Source: Pseudomonadota bacterium
Lineage (GTDB): Bacteria; Pseudomonadota; Alphaproteobacteria; Rhizobiales; Xanthobacteraceae
Assembly (NCBI GenBank): GCA_023422775.1
Contig: JAFAGM010000089.1
Coordinates: forward strand, 56,885-120,884
Direction: 5' to 3'
Length of the DNA: 64,000 bases
Notes under the pieces: generated by a model
What the model saw: only the letters and a program-made list of their open reading frames with translations
Databases searched by the model: none
What the model was told of the DNA's origin: nothing
Shown: one piece after another, positions 43,777 through 54,991 of the stretch
How positions within the stretch are numbered: position 1 is the stretch's first letter
How the letters are laid out: each line of letters opens with the position of its first letter
Program-made: the position numbers and the translations under genes

Positions 43777-45378
43777 ATGACCAATCTCGCAGCAACCGGC
43801 GGCGTCCCCGGTCCCGGCCGTATCGGGCGGGTGGCGATCGGCGATCTCCTGAAGCGTGCGGCGGTACGGTTCCCCGACCGCATCGCGCTCACCGACGGCG
43901 CGCGCCGCGTGACCTTTACCGAGCTCGAACACGACGCCAATCGCTTCGCCAATTATCTGGTGAAGCGCGGGCTGAAGCCCGGTGAGAAGATCTCGACGAT
44001 CTGCAACAACTCCGTCGAGTTCGTCAAAGCGCTGTTCGGCATCCACCGCGCGGGGCTGGTCTGGGTGCCGATCAACACCATGCTGGGCCCGGCGGACATG
44101 GATTATATCCTGGATCACGCCGAGGTACGCTTTGCGCTGATCGACGACGCCCTGCACGCCCAGCCCGATCGCCGCGCTGCGCTGGAAAAGCGTGGCATGC
44201 AGATGATCGGGATCGACCTCGCCGGCAAGATCGCCGCAACGAGGCTGGAGAACTTCAACGACCTCATCAAGGGCCAATCCGGGATCGAGCCTGATATCGA
44301 GATCGACGACCGCGATCTTGCGATGATCATCTACACGTCGGGCACGACGTCGCGGCCCAAGGGCGCGATGCATTGTCATCTCGCCGTCGTCATGGCCGTG
44401 ATGAGCAACGCCATCGAGATGAAGCTCGGCCGCGACGACGGCATTACCGGGCAGTTCCCGCTTTTCCACTGCGCCGGCCATGTGCTTCTGCTGAGCTATT
44501 TGTCGGTCGGCGGCCGGATGGCGCTGATGCGCGGCTTCGACCCCGTGGTCTGCATGGAAGCCATCGTGCGCGACAAGCTCACGGTGTTCGTCGGCCTGTC
44601 GCTGATGTACCAGGCGATCCTCGATCACCCGCGCCGCAGGGAGTTCGATCTGTCGAACCTGCGGACCTGCATCTACACCATGGCGCCGATGGGCCGCCCG
44701 CTGCTGGAGCGTGCCATGGCCGACATGTGCCCGAATTTCGTATTGAGTTCAGGGCAGACCGAAATGTATCCGGCCACCACGATGTCGCAGCCGGATCGCC
44801 AGCTCGAGCGCTTCGGCAATTACTGGGGCGAGTCGCTGATCGTCAACGAAACCGCTGTTATGGACGACAACGGCAACCTGTTGCCGCGCGGCGAGGTCGG
44901 CGAGCTCGTGCATCGCGGGCCCAACGTCATGATGGGCTACTACAAGGATCCGAAGGCGACCGAAGAGGCGCGCAAGTTCGGCTGGCATCACACCGGCGAC
45001 CTTGCGCTGATCGACGAACACGGCGAGGTGCTGTTCCTCGACCGCAAGAAGGACATGATCAAGTCGGGCGGCGAGAACGTCGCTTCCGTCAAGATTGAGG
45101 AAACGCTGCTCGCGCATCCCGCCGTGCAGAACGCCGCCGTGGTCGGCCTGCCGCACCCGCAATGGGGCGAGGCGGTGTCCGCCTTCGTCAAGCTGAAGCC
45201 GGGCGCGCAGGCCGATGAAGCCGGGATTGCCGAGCATTGCCGCAAGCATCTCGGCGGCTTCCAGGTGCCGAAGCTGATCAGGATTCTCGACGAGATGCCG
45301 ATGACGGCGACCGGCAAGCTGCGTAAGGTGGAACTGCGGCAGGCGTTCAGCGAACATTTTGCCGGGAAGGGGGCGTGA
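43777..45378 (+). CDS. AMP-dependent acyl-CoA ligase
   Basis: The 533-residue ANL-superfamily protein has YTSGTTSRPKG (P-loop, with Ser where Gly is usual), SSGQTEMYPATT (A5), LDRKKDMIKSGGENV (hinge) and the C-terminal MTATGKLRKVELR with the catalytic Lys. It activates a carboxylic acid to its CoA thioester. The start ATG at 43777 follows GGGACGGAACAG. It lies between BKACE and the carboxylase genes on the same strand, so it probably supplies or scavenges an acid of the same pathway. Confidence 0.93.
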   Translation: MTNLAATGGVPGPGRIGRVAIGDLLKRAAVRFPDRIALTDGARRVTFTELEHDANRFANYLVKRGLKPGEKISTICNNSVEFVKALFGIHRAGLVWVPINTMLGPADMDYILDHAEVRFALIDDALHAQPDRRAALEKRGMQMIGIDLAGKIAATRLENFNDLIKGQSGIEPDIEIDDRDLAMIIYTSGTTSRPKGAMHCHLAVVMAVMSNAIEMKLGRDDGITGQFPLFHCAGHVLLLSYLSVGGRMALMRGFDPVVCMEAIVRDKLTVFVGLSLMYQAILDHPRRREFDLSNLRTCIYTMAPMGRPLLERAMADMCPNFVLSSGQTEMYPATTMSQPDRQLERFGNYWGESLIVNETAVMDDNGNLLPRGEVGELVHRGPNVMMGYYKDPKATEEARKFGWHHTGDLALIDEHGEVLFLDRKKDMIKSGGENVASVKIEETLLAHPAVQNAAVVGLPHPQWGEAVSAFVKLKPGAQADEAGIAEHCRKHLGGFQVPKLIRILDEMPMTATGKLRKVELRQAFSEHFAGKGA

Positions 45379-45398
45379 TGGTGCCCGACACTCACGGC

Positions 45399-45477
45399 GT
45401 CATTCCGGGCGGCGCGAAGCGTCGAACCCGGAATCTCGAGATTCCGGGTTCGATGCTGCGCATCGCCCCGGAATGAC
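45399..45477. repeat. Dispersed palindrome, GTCATTCCGG family, copy 3
   Basis: A short copy: opens GTCATTCCGGGCGGCGCGAA, holds AATCTCGAGATTCCGG and closes CGCATCGCCCCGGAATGAC. It lies between the ligase and carboxyltransferase genes. Its right flank (GGAGTAACC, 45478-45486) sits at ribosome-binding distance from the ATG at 45494. Confidence 0.85.
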
Positions 45478-45493
45478 GGAGTAACCAAATCTC

Positions 45494-47106
45494 ATGGCCA
45501 TCCTCGAATCAACCATCGCGACCGGCGGCGCCGCCTACAAGGCCAACCGCGACGGCATGCTGGCGCTGATCGCTCGCATGCGGTCGCTGGAAGACCGCAC
45601 ACGGACGGCATCCGCGGCCGCCAGGGACCGCTTCCACAAGCGCGGGCAGTTGCTGCCGCGGGAGCGCGTCGCGCTGGTGCTCGATCCCGGCTCGCCCTTC
45701 ATCGAACTGTCGACGCTCGCGGGCTACATGTTCGACGTGCCGGATGCTGCAAAGAGCGTGCCCGGCGGCGGTCTGATCGCAGGCATCGGGTTCGTGTCCG
45801 GGATTCGTTGCATGGTCAGCGCCAATGATTCCGGCATCGACGCCGGCGCGCTGCAGCCCTACGGCCTCGACAAGACCCTGCGAGTCCAGGAACTCGCGCT
45901 GGAGAACAAACTGCCTTACGTGCAGTTGGTCGAAAGCGCCGGCGCCAACCTGCTACGCTATCGCGTCGAGGATTTTATCCGCGGCGGCAACATCTTTCGC
46001 AATCTGGCGCGGCTGTCGGCGGCGGGCCTGCCGGTCGTCACCGTGACGCATGGATCATCGACGGCCGGCGGCGCCTACCAGACCGGGCTATCCGATTACA
46101 TCGTGATGGTGCGCGGCCGCACCCGGGCGTTTCTAGCCGGGCCGCCGCTGTTGAAGGCCGCGACGGGCGAGATCGCGACCGAGGAGGAACTCGGCGGCGC
46201 GGAGATGCACACCTCGATTTCCGGTCTTGGCGATTATCTCGCCGAAGACGACCGCGACGCGCTGCGCATCGCGCGCGACATCATGGCCAATCTGGAATGG
46301 GACCGGCCGAAGCCTGTGGAAGCATCCTTCAAGCCGCCGCGCTACGACGCCGAGGAATTGCTCGGCATCATGCCGATGGACCACAAGCGGCCGGTCGACA
46401 TGCGGCAGGCGATCGCCCGCTTCATCGACGATTCCGATTTCACCGAGTTCGGCGCCAATTACGGCTCCGCCACCGTGTGCGGCCATGCCCGCATCGAGGG
46501 CCAGGCGATCGGGATCATAACCAACAACGGCCCGCTCGATGTGCCCGGCGCCAACAAGGCGACGCATTTCATCCAGGCCTGCTGCCAGTCGCGCACGCCG
46601 ATTCTCTACATGAACAACACCACGGGTTACATGGTGGGCAAGGCCTATGAGGAGGCCGGCATGATCAAGCACGGCTCCAAGATGATCCAGGCGGTGACCT
46701 CGGCCACCGTGCCGCAGATCACGATCTACTGCGGCGCCTCGTTCGGCGCCGGCAATTACGGCATGTGCGGGCGCGGCTTCCATCCGCGCTTCTGCTTCTC
46801 CTGGCCTAACGCCAAGACCGCCGTGATGGGCGGCGAGCAGGCGGCGGAAACGATGGCGATCGTGACAGAGGCCGCAGCCGCCCGGCGCGGCAAGCCGATC
46901 GAGAAGGAAAAGCTCGACGCGATGAAGGCGCAGATCACGGGCGTGTTCGACGGCCAGATGGACGTGTTCTCGACCAGCGCGCGGGTGCTCGACGACGGCG
47001 TGATCGATCCGCGCGACACAAGGAGCGTGCTCTCCGAAGTGCTGGCGATCTGCCGCGAGGCTGAAGCGCGTTCGCCGCAGCGCATGCAATTCTCGGTCGC
47101 GCGGCC

Positions 47107-47110
<4 letters not shown>
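45494..47110 (+). CDS. Biotin-dependent acyl-CoA carboxylase, carboxyltransferase (beta) subunit
   Basis: The 538-residue protein has the two carboxyltransferase crotonase-like halves. The first has the blocks LVESAGANLLRYRVEDFI and THGSSTAGGAYQTGL, the second NNGPLDVPGANKATHFI and YCGASFGAGNYGMCGRGF. It moves carboxyl from carboxybiotin to an acyl-CoA. Length and motifs suit a methylcrotonyl-CoA or propionyl-CoA-type enzyme; no adjacent hydratase or HMG-CoA lyase is present, so leucine degradation is not assured. The start follows the repeat; GGAGTAACC lies 7-15 bases upstream. The stop overlaps the next start by four bases. Confidence 0.93.
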
Positions 47111-49083
<1,973 letters not shown>

Positions 49084-49093
49084 CAAAACGTTC

Positions 49094-49121
49094 CGTCGCC
49101 CCGGCGTTCGCCGGGACGACG
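49094..49121. repeat. Short palindromic repeat, CGTCGTCCC family
   Basis: CGTCGCCCCGGCGTTCG and CCGGGACGACG fold into a single hairpin. It lies between two convergent genes and may act as a bidirectional terminator; the related partial copy at the right window edge continues outside. Confidence 0.6.
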
Positions 49122-49127
49122 ATAGAA

Positions 49128-50120
49128 CTACTCCGCGCGCCCCGTTCCCTCGTTCAACCAGCACGCCACCTGATGCTGTGGCCCAGCATCCGCCAGCACC
49201 GGTCGGTCCACCTTGCAGCGGTCCATGACGTAGCGGCAGCGGGTGTGGAAAGCGCATCCGGATGGAGGGTTGATCGGGCTGGGGACGTCGCCGTCGATCA
49301 TCGGCGCCAGCTTTTTCGCCTTTGGATCGGCGATCGGGACCGAGGCCAGCAGCGCCTGCGTATACGGATGGCGCGGGTTGGCGAACAGTTCGGTCTTGTC
49401 GGCGATTTCGACAATGCGTCCAAGATACATCACCGCGACGCGGTGGCTGATATGGGCAACGACCGCGAGATCGTGGGCGATGAACAGATAGGAGAAACCG
49501 TTCTTGCGCTGCAGGTCGATCAAGAGGTTGATCACCTGCGCCTGGATCGACACGTCGAGCGCCGACACCGGCTCGTCGCACACGATCAGGCTCGGCCCGA
49601 GCGACAGCGCGCGCGCGATGCAGATGCGCTGCCGCTGTCCGCCGGAAAATTGATGCGGATAGTTCTTCATCTGGTCGGGCCGGAGGCCGACCTGCGCGAA
49701 CAGCTCGGCGACCCGTTCCCGTTGCGCCTTGCCGGTCGTAAGGCCGTGCACGGCGAGCGGCTCGCCCACGATATCGCCCGCGGTCATGCGCGGGTTCAGC
49801 GAGGCGAACGGGTCCTGGAAGACGATCTGCATCGAACGCCGGTGCGGCCGCATCTCGGCCTTGCTGAGACCTACGATGTCAGTTCCGTTCATCTTGATGG
49901 CGCCGCTGGATGGTTCCACCAGCCGGAGCACGCTGCGCGCCACCGTCGACTTTCCGCAGCCGGACTCGCCGACCAGCCCGAGGGTTTCGCCCTTCGCGAC
50001 AGAGAAGCTGACGCCGTCAACGGCGAGCACGGTGCCGACACGCCGCCGCAGCACGCCGCCGCGCACCCCGTAATGCTTGACGAGATCGTTGACCTCGAGC
50101 AGGGGACGTTGATCGGTCAT
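49128..50120 (-). CDS. dppF: Dipeptide/oligopeptide-type ABC transporter ATPase 2
   Basis: The 330-residue ATPase starts at the ATG 50120 (MTDQRPLLEVNDLVKHYGVR) with Walker A GESGCGKS, signature FSGGQRQRICIARAL, Walker B LIVCDEPVSALD and the C-terminal oligopeptide-transport extension (PSGCAFHTRCRYVMDRC) seen in DppF/OppF. It energises uptake of the ligand bound by the family 5 protein encoded upstream. The start overlaps the preceding ATPase stop by four bases, so the two are translationally coupled. Last gene of the five-gene operon. Confidence 0.93.
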   Translation of the reverse strand: MTDQRPLLEVNDLVKHYGVRGGVLRRRVGTVLAVDGVSFSVAKGETLGLVGESGCGKSTVARSVLRLVEPSSGAIKMNGTDIVGLSKAEMRPHRRSMQIVFQDPFASLNPRMTAGDIVGEPLAVHGLTTGKAQRERVAELFAQVGLRPDQMKNYPHQFSGGQRQRICIARALSLGPSLIVCDEPVSALDVSIQAQVINLLIDLQRKNGFSYLFIAHDLAVVAHISHRVAVMYLGRIVEIADKTELFANPRHPYTQALLASVPIADPKAKKLAPMIDGDVPSPINPPSGCAFHTRCRYVMDRCKVDRPVLADAGPQHQVACWLNEGTGRAE

Positions 50121-51130
50121 GGCGCGGTCACCGTTTCCGCCGCGCGCCAGCATGCGGCCGAATGCTTGCCGGCGAATTCCTGCAGCGGCGGATATTCGGC
50201 GCGGCAGCGGTCGATGGCGAGGCTGCAGCGCGGCGCAAAGGCGCAGCCGGGCGGCAGGTTGGTCAGCGACGGCACCATGCCGGGAATCTCGTTCAGCCGC
50301 GCGTCGGTCTTGGCGCCGAACGAAATCACCGCCGGCATCGAGGCCATCAACCCTCTCGTGTAGGGGTGCATCGGCCTCTCGAACAGATCCTCGACGGTGG
50401 CCTCCTCGACCTTCTTGCCGGCATACATCACGATGACGCGCTGCGCGGTCTGCGCCACCACGCCGAGGTCGTGCGTGATCAGGATCAATCCGGTTCCGAG
50501 AGTCTTCTGCAGATCGACGATCAGCGCCAGGATCTGCGCCTGGATGGTGACGTCGAGCGCCGTGGTCGGCTCGTCCGCGATCAATAGCGTCGGCCGGCAC
50601 GCCAGCGCCATCGCGATCATGGCGCGCTGCCGCATGCCGCCCGAAAGCTGGTGCGGGTATTCCTGAGCCCGGCGTTCAGGCTCCGGGATGCGGACGAGAC
50701 GCAGCATCTCGACCGCCTTCGCCCACGCCTGCTTCGACGTGACGTCCTGGTGCAGGCGAAGCACCTCGGTGATCTGGTCGCCGATCCGCATCACGGGATT
50801 GAGCGAGGTCATCGGCTCCTGAAAGATCATCGAGATCCGGTTGCCGCGGATCTTGCGCATCTCGGCCTCATCGAGGCCGAGCAGGTCGGTGCCCTCCAGC
50901 GACACCGAGCCGCCGACGACCCGGCCCGGCGGATCCGGCACCAGCCGCATCACGGACAGTGCCGTCACGCTCTTGCCGCAGCCGGACTCGCCGACGATCG
51001 CCAATGTCTCGCCGCGGCGCACCGTGAACGATACGTCGTCGACCGCGCGAAACAGGCCTGAGTTGGTGAAGAACACCGTCTGCAGGTTCTTCACGTCGAG
51101 AACCGTCTCTGCCTTCAGTACTTCGCTCAT
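50117..51130 (-). CDS. dppD: Dipeptide/oligopeptide-type ABC transporter ATPase 1
   Basis: The 337-residue ATPase starts at the ATG 51130 (MSEVLKAETVLDVKNLQTVF) with Walker A GESGCGKS, signature LSGGMRQRAMIAMAL and Walker B LLIADEPTTALD. It has the C-terminal DppD/OppD extension with PPGCAFAPRCSLAIDRC. It works with DppF as a heterodimer under the two permeases. The start overlaps the permease stop by one base (TGATG). Confidence 0.93.
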   Translation of the reverse strand: MSEVLKAETVLDVKNLQTVFFTNSGLFRAVDDVSFTVRRGETLAIVGESGCGKSVTALSVMRLVPDPPGRVVGGSVSLEGTDLLGLDEAEMRKIRGNRISMIFQEPMTSLNPVMRIGDQITEVLRLHQDVTSKQAWAKAVEMLRLVRIPEPERRAQEYPHQLSGGMRQRAMIAMALACRPTLLIADEPTTALDVTIQAQILALIVDLQKTLGTGLILITHDLGVVAQTAQRVIVMYAGKKVEEATVEDLFERPMHPYTRGLMASMPAVISFGAKTDARLNEIPGMVPSLTNLPPGCAFAPRCSLAIDRCRAEYPPLQEFAGKHSAACWRAAETVTAP

Positions 51131-52023
51131 CAGCCGCGCTGCCTCGGGTCGAGGATGTCGCGCAGCGCGTCGCCGAACAGGTTGGTGCCGAACACCGCCA
51201 GGCTGATCGCGACGCCCGGGAAGATCACGAGCCACGGTGCGGTGCGGACATATTCCGCCGCCGATTCCGACAGCATCCGTCCCCATGACGGATAGGGCTC
51301 GGGAATGCCGAGGCCCAGGAACGACAGTGAGGCCTCGGTGAGAATGGTGGAGCCGAGCTGCGCGGTGGCCAGCACGATCAGCGGCGCCAGCGTGTTCGGC
51401 AGAACATGGCGGAATGCAATGCGGAATTCGCTCATGCCGATCGATTTGGCGGCTTCGACGAACGGTTGCTCGCGCAGCGCCAGCGTATTGGCACGGATCA
51501 CGCGGGCAACCGTCGGGATCAGCGGTATAGCAATCGCGATGATCACGTTGGGCAGCGAGGGGCCGAGCGCCGCCGTCATCACCAGCGCCAGCACCAAAAG
51601 CGGCAGGGCCTGCAGGATATCGGTGATGCGCTGGAACGCGAGGTCGACCCAGCCGGAGAGATAGCCGGACGCGAGCCCCACCAGAACGCCGATCGATGAT
51701 CCCAGCACCGTCGCGCCGATGCCGACGGCCAGCGAGATCCGCGCGCCGTGGATGATCCGGCTCCAGACATCGCGGCCGAACGAATCCGTTCCCATCCAGT
51801 GCTGCAGGCTAGGTGAAGCCAATCGGTGCGCCGAGTCGACGCTGAGCGGGTCGTAGCGGCAGATCAGGTCGGCCGAGATTGCCATCCAGACGAACATCAC
51901 CATGATGATGAGGCCGAACGTGCCGAGCAGATAGCGCTGCGCCAGGAACGCCAGCCGGCGCCAGCCATGCCTGGAATGGGCGCCGGCCCGCCGCAACTCG
52001 GTATCGAAGTTGATCGTGGTCAA
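51130..52023 (-). CDS. dppC: Dipeptide-type ABC transporter permease DppC
   Basis: The 297-residue inner-membrane protein has about six segments and the BPD_transp_1 motif region EAAKSIGMSEFRIAFRHVLP (EAA loop). The N-terminus carries LLGTFGLIIMVMFVWM, the first segment, and a DppC/OppC-type phrase WMGTDSFGRDVWSRIIHGAR. It pairs with the DppB protein. The stop overlaps the dppD start. Confidence 0.93.
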   Translation of the reverse strand: MTTINFDTELRRAGAHSRHGWRRLAFLAQRYLLGTFGLIIMVMFVWMAISADLICRYDPLSVDSAHRLASPSLQHWMGTDSFGRDVWSRIIHGARISLAVGIGATVLGSSIGVLVGLASGYLSGWVDLAFQRITDILQALPLLVLALVMTAALGPSLPNVIIAIAIPLIPTVARVIRANTLALREQPFVEAAKSIGMSEFRIAFRHVLPNTLAPLIVLATAQLGSTILTEASLSFLGLGIPEPYPSWGRMLSESAAEYVRTAPWLVIFPGVAISLAVFGTNLFGDALRDILDPRQRG

Positions 52024-52034
52024 ACGGCTGGCTC

Positions 52035-52982
52035 CTAGTCCGTGTAGCGGATGCGCGGATCGATCGCGGCGTAAAGCATGTCGACGGTGAAGTTCGCCAC
52101 CACCACGACGACCGCGATCAGCATCACGAGATTCTGCACGATCGGATAATCGCGCCAGCGCAGTGCCTCGACCAGGAAGCGGGCGACGCCGGGGATGTTG
52201 AACACGGTCTCGGTGACGATCAGCCCGCCGATCAGGAAGGCGGCCTCGATGCCGATCACGGTGATGACCGGAAGGATGGCGTTCTTCAGCGCGTGACGGT
52301 AGTTGACTGACGATTCGGAGGCGCCCTTGGCGCGCGCGGTGCGGATGTAATCCTGACGCAGGATTTCGAGCATCGAGGAGCGCGTGATGCGCATCGTCAG
52401 CGCCGCGCTGCGGAAGCCGACCGCCATCGCAGGTACAGCATAGATCGCTAACGCCTCGGTCCAGGTCTTTGGATTGGGGGTGTAGATCGGCATGGCGCCG
52501 AACAGCGACACCGACGCCATCAGGATCAGCAGCCCGAGCCAGAACGACGGCAGCGACAGCCCGCTCAGGCTGACGACGCGCAGCGTATAATCGAGCCGCG
52601 AGCCCTGATGCACGGCGCTGAGGACCCCAAGCGGAATGCCGATCGAGGCGGAGAACAGCAATGCCAGCGCCGCCAGCCGCGCCGTGATCGGAATTCGCGG
52701 CAGGATCTCGTCCAGCGCCGGCTTTTCCGACACGTAGGAATAGCCGAGATCGCCGTGCAGCAGCCCGCCGATCCAGTTCAGATATTGCTGGTAGATCGGC
52801 AGGTTGAGGCCGAGCTCCTTTTCGAGATTGGCCTTGTCGGTGGGATCGACGAAGCCTGCGGCGTCGAACAGGATGTCGACGATGTTTCCGGGAACGACGC
52901 GCAGCAGCACGAAAATGATGATCGAGATCCCGATCAGGGTCACGAGCATCAATACGAGGCGTCGCACGATGTAAGCAAACAC
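52035..52982 (-). CDS. dppB: Dipeptide-type ABC transporter permease DppB
   Basis: The 315-residue permease begins MFAYIVRRLVLMLVTLIGIS, typical of DppB/OppB, and holds RARGASESSVNYRHAL-like EAA-loop text (RTARAKGASESSVNYRHALK). Six membrane segments are expected. The 12-base gap to dppC indicates one transcript. Separated from the binding-protein gene by 137 bases that hold a repeat hairpin. Confidence 0.93.
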   Translation of the reverse strand: MFAYIVRRLVLMLVTLIGISIIIFVLLRVVPGNIVDILFDAAGFVDPTDKANLEKELGLNLPIYQQYLNWIGGLLHGDLGYSYVSEKPALDEILPRIPITARLAALALLFSASIGIPLGVLSAVHQGSRLDYTLRVVSLSGLSLPSFWLGLLILMASVSLFGAMPIYTPNPKTWTEALAIYAVPAMAVGFRSAALTMRITRSSMLEILRQDYIRTARAKGASESSVNYRHALKNAILPVITVIGIEAAFLIGGLIVTETVFNIPGVARFLVEALRWRDYPIVQNLVMLIAVVVVVANFTVDMLYAAIDPRIRYTD

Positions 52983-53011
52983 CCTGTGCTCTCCCTGACC
53001 GGCCGCTAGGA

Positions 53012-53102
53012 CCCGGTTCTGATCGAATCAGAACCGGGCCGCCGCATTTTGACTTGACGCGTTTTCTTCACGCGAACCGGTGTCCACTTTGCTTGAAAAC
53101 GC
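53012..53102 (-). repeat. Dispersed repeat with perfect 12-bp hairpin, copy B
   Basis: CCCGGTTCTGAT (53012-53023) and ATCAGAACCGGG (53027-53038) form an exact 12-bp stem with loop CGA. The following stretch (GACGCGTTTTCTTCACGCGA, then CCACTTTGCTTGAAAACGCC) is the inverse of the element at 7453-7557, so the two are copies of one element in opposite orientations. Here it lies between the binding-protein gene and dppB of the same operon and could act as an attenuator or as a 3' block protecting the binding-protein message. Confidence 0.85.
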
Positions 53103-53119
53103 CAAGCTTGTGTTTGGAC

Positions 53120-54715
53120 TTACTTATCCATCCACACGTCTTCGTAGCGGAAGCCGTTATAGGAGCTGTTCACCATGATGGTGACGCCCTTGACATAGGG
53201 CTGCCAGCAGGAGCCCGACCGGCTGTGGAAGATGATCGGACGGGCGACGTCTTCCTGAAGCTTCTTGTCGATTTCCCACACCAGCTTCTTGCGCTTGGCG
53301 GTGTCCTTCTCCATCGATTGCTGGTCGAACAGCTTCTCGATTTCCCTGTTGCAATAGTTGGTGTAGTTCCGCTCTGATCCGCAGGCGTAGTTCTCGTAGA
53401 ATGACTGGTCGGGATCGTCGACGGCGTTGCCGGTGAGGTTGAGCCCGAGCGAATAGTCCTTGCGGGCGACCTTCGGGAACCACTGCGCGGTGTCGACGAC
53501 GTCGAGTTCGCCGTCGATATAGATGCTCTTGATCTGGTCGATCAGGATGACGGCGGGATCGCGGTAGATCGGGATGTTGCGCGTCGAGATCTTGACGGCG
53601 AGGCGCTTGTCCGGGCCGTAACCCGCTTTCTGCATCAGCTTGCGCGCTTCTTCCCGGTTGGCGTTGATATCAGGTCCGTATCCCGGGATGGTTTCCAGCA
53701 TCTCCTTCGGCATCGACCACAAGCCCGCAGGGGCCGGCAGCATGGTGCCACCGATATCCGCCTGTCCTTCGAACATGATCGAAACGAAGGCCTTGCGGTC
53801 CAACGCGAGCGCCAGTGCGCGGCGGATGTCGAGATTGTCGAACGGCGGAGCGGACGAATTGACGATGATGTTCGTGGATACGTTGTTTGGCTCCACCACG
53901 CACACCGCGTTGGGCGCCTGCGCTTTCACTTCCTTGAGCAGCGGTATGGATACTTCGGTCGGGAAGGTCATGTCGAACTTGCCGGAGACAAATCCGAGAA
54001 TGGCCGTCGAGCGGTTCGGGATGATGGTGAACTCGATGCCGTCGAGATGCGGCAGGCCCTTCTTGAAGTAGTCAGGATTCTTTGTGAGCTTGATCGATTC
54101 GTTGGCCTTGAATTCGACGAACTTGAACGGACCGGTGCCGACCGGCTTGGTGCGCATCTCGGCCGGCGAGACGTGGCAGGGATAAACCGGCGTGTAGCCC
54201 GAGGCGAGCAGCGACAGCAGCGCCGGCTGCGGCCGCTTCAGTGCGAACGACGCCTCGAAATCGCCGTTGACGGTTACCTCGTTGACCTGGTCGTACCAGG
54301 ACTTGCGCGGGTTCTGGCGGAATTTCTGCTGCGACTTGCCCATCAGCATGTCGAAGGTGCATTTGACGTCGGCTGACGTGAACGGCTTGCCGTCATGCCA
54401 TTTGACGCCCTGCTTCAGCTTGAAGGTGAGCTTCTTGCCATCGCCGCTCCAGGCCCAGCTTTCCGCCAGATCGGGCACGATCGAATCCACGCTGTTCTGC
54501 GCCACGTCCTGCTTGAACATCACGAGGTTGTTGAAAACAGGCATGAAGGGGACATTGACCGAATAGGTCGCGCCTTCATGGATCGAGGCGCTGCCCGGGC
54601 TGTCCCGGTGATACATCTTCAGGATTCCGCCCTGCTTCGGCTCCGCCGCCGATGCAACATGGTAAGCCGGCAGCAACAACAACGCTGCGGCGGCAAGCGC
54701 TTGTACGCTCCGCAT
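53120..54715 (-). CDS. dppA: Extracellular solute-binding protein family 5 (DppA/OppA-like)
   Basis: The 531-residue protein starts at the ATG 54715 with a signal peptide (MRSVQALAAAALLLLPAYHV, cut near VASAAEP) and GGAGGGGACACC as ribosome-binding site. It has the family 5 opening and the phrases ESWAWSGDGKKLTFKLKQGV and KWHDGKPFTSADVK. It binds peptides or other amphipathic solutes in the periplasm for DppBCDF. The gene is first of the operon. In this catabolic setting the ligand may not be a peptide. Confidence 0.93.
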   Translation of the reverse strand: MRSVQALAAAALLLLPAYHVASAAEPKQGGILKMYHRDSPGSASIHEGATYSVNVPFMPVFNNLVMFKQDVAQNSVDSIVPDLAESWAWSGDGKKLTFKLKQGVKWHDGKPFTSADVKCTFDMLMGKSQQKFRQNPRKSWYDQVNEVTVNGDFEASFALKRPQPALLSLLASGYTPVYPCHVSPAEMRTKPVGTGPFKFVEFKANESIKLTKNPDYFKKGLPHLDGIEFTIIPNRSTAILGFVSGKFDMTFPTEVSIPLLKEVKAQAPNAVCVVEPNNVSTNIIVNSSAPPFDNLDIRRALALALDRKAFVSIMFEGQADIGGTMLPAPAGLWSMPKEMLETIPGYGPDINANREEARKLMQKAGYGPDKRLAVKISTRNIPIYRDPAVILIDQIKSIYIDGELDVVDTAQWFPKVARKDYSLGLNLTGNAVDDPDQSFYENYACGSERNYTNYCNREIEKLFDQQSMEKDTAKRKKLVWEIDKKLQEDVARPIIFHSRSGSCWQPYVKGVTIMVNSSYNGFRYEDVWMDK

Positions 54716-54991
54716 GGTGTCCCCTCCACATTTTCGGTCTCGAACAGGCCGATTGGCCCGGACGATAGCATGAAGGCGCGTCCCCGCAACCAGCGAAGCC
54801 GATGCAGGAATTGGCAATTCGAACTACTGGAAAAATCCGCGTGGCGGAACTCGTGGCGGTTCTCTCGCGATATGAAAGAAATCCGCAACTCCGCAGCGGT
54901 ACGGCGCGGGCCGCGTTCGCTCGAACGACCGGCGCGGCGATGATGCGCTGCACCACGCGCCGAACTCGTGATGTCGCAGCCGGTCACCCGC

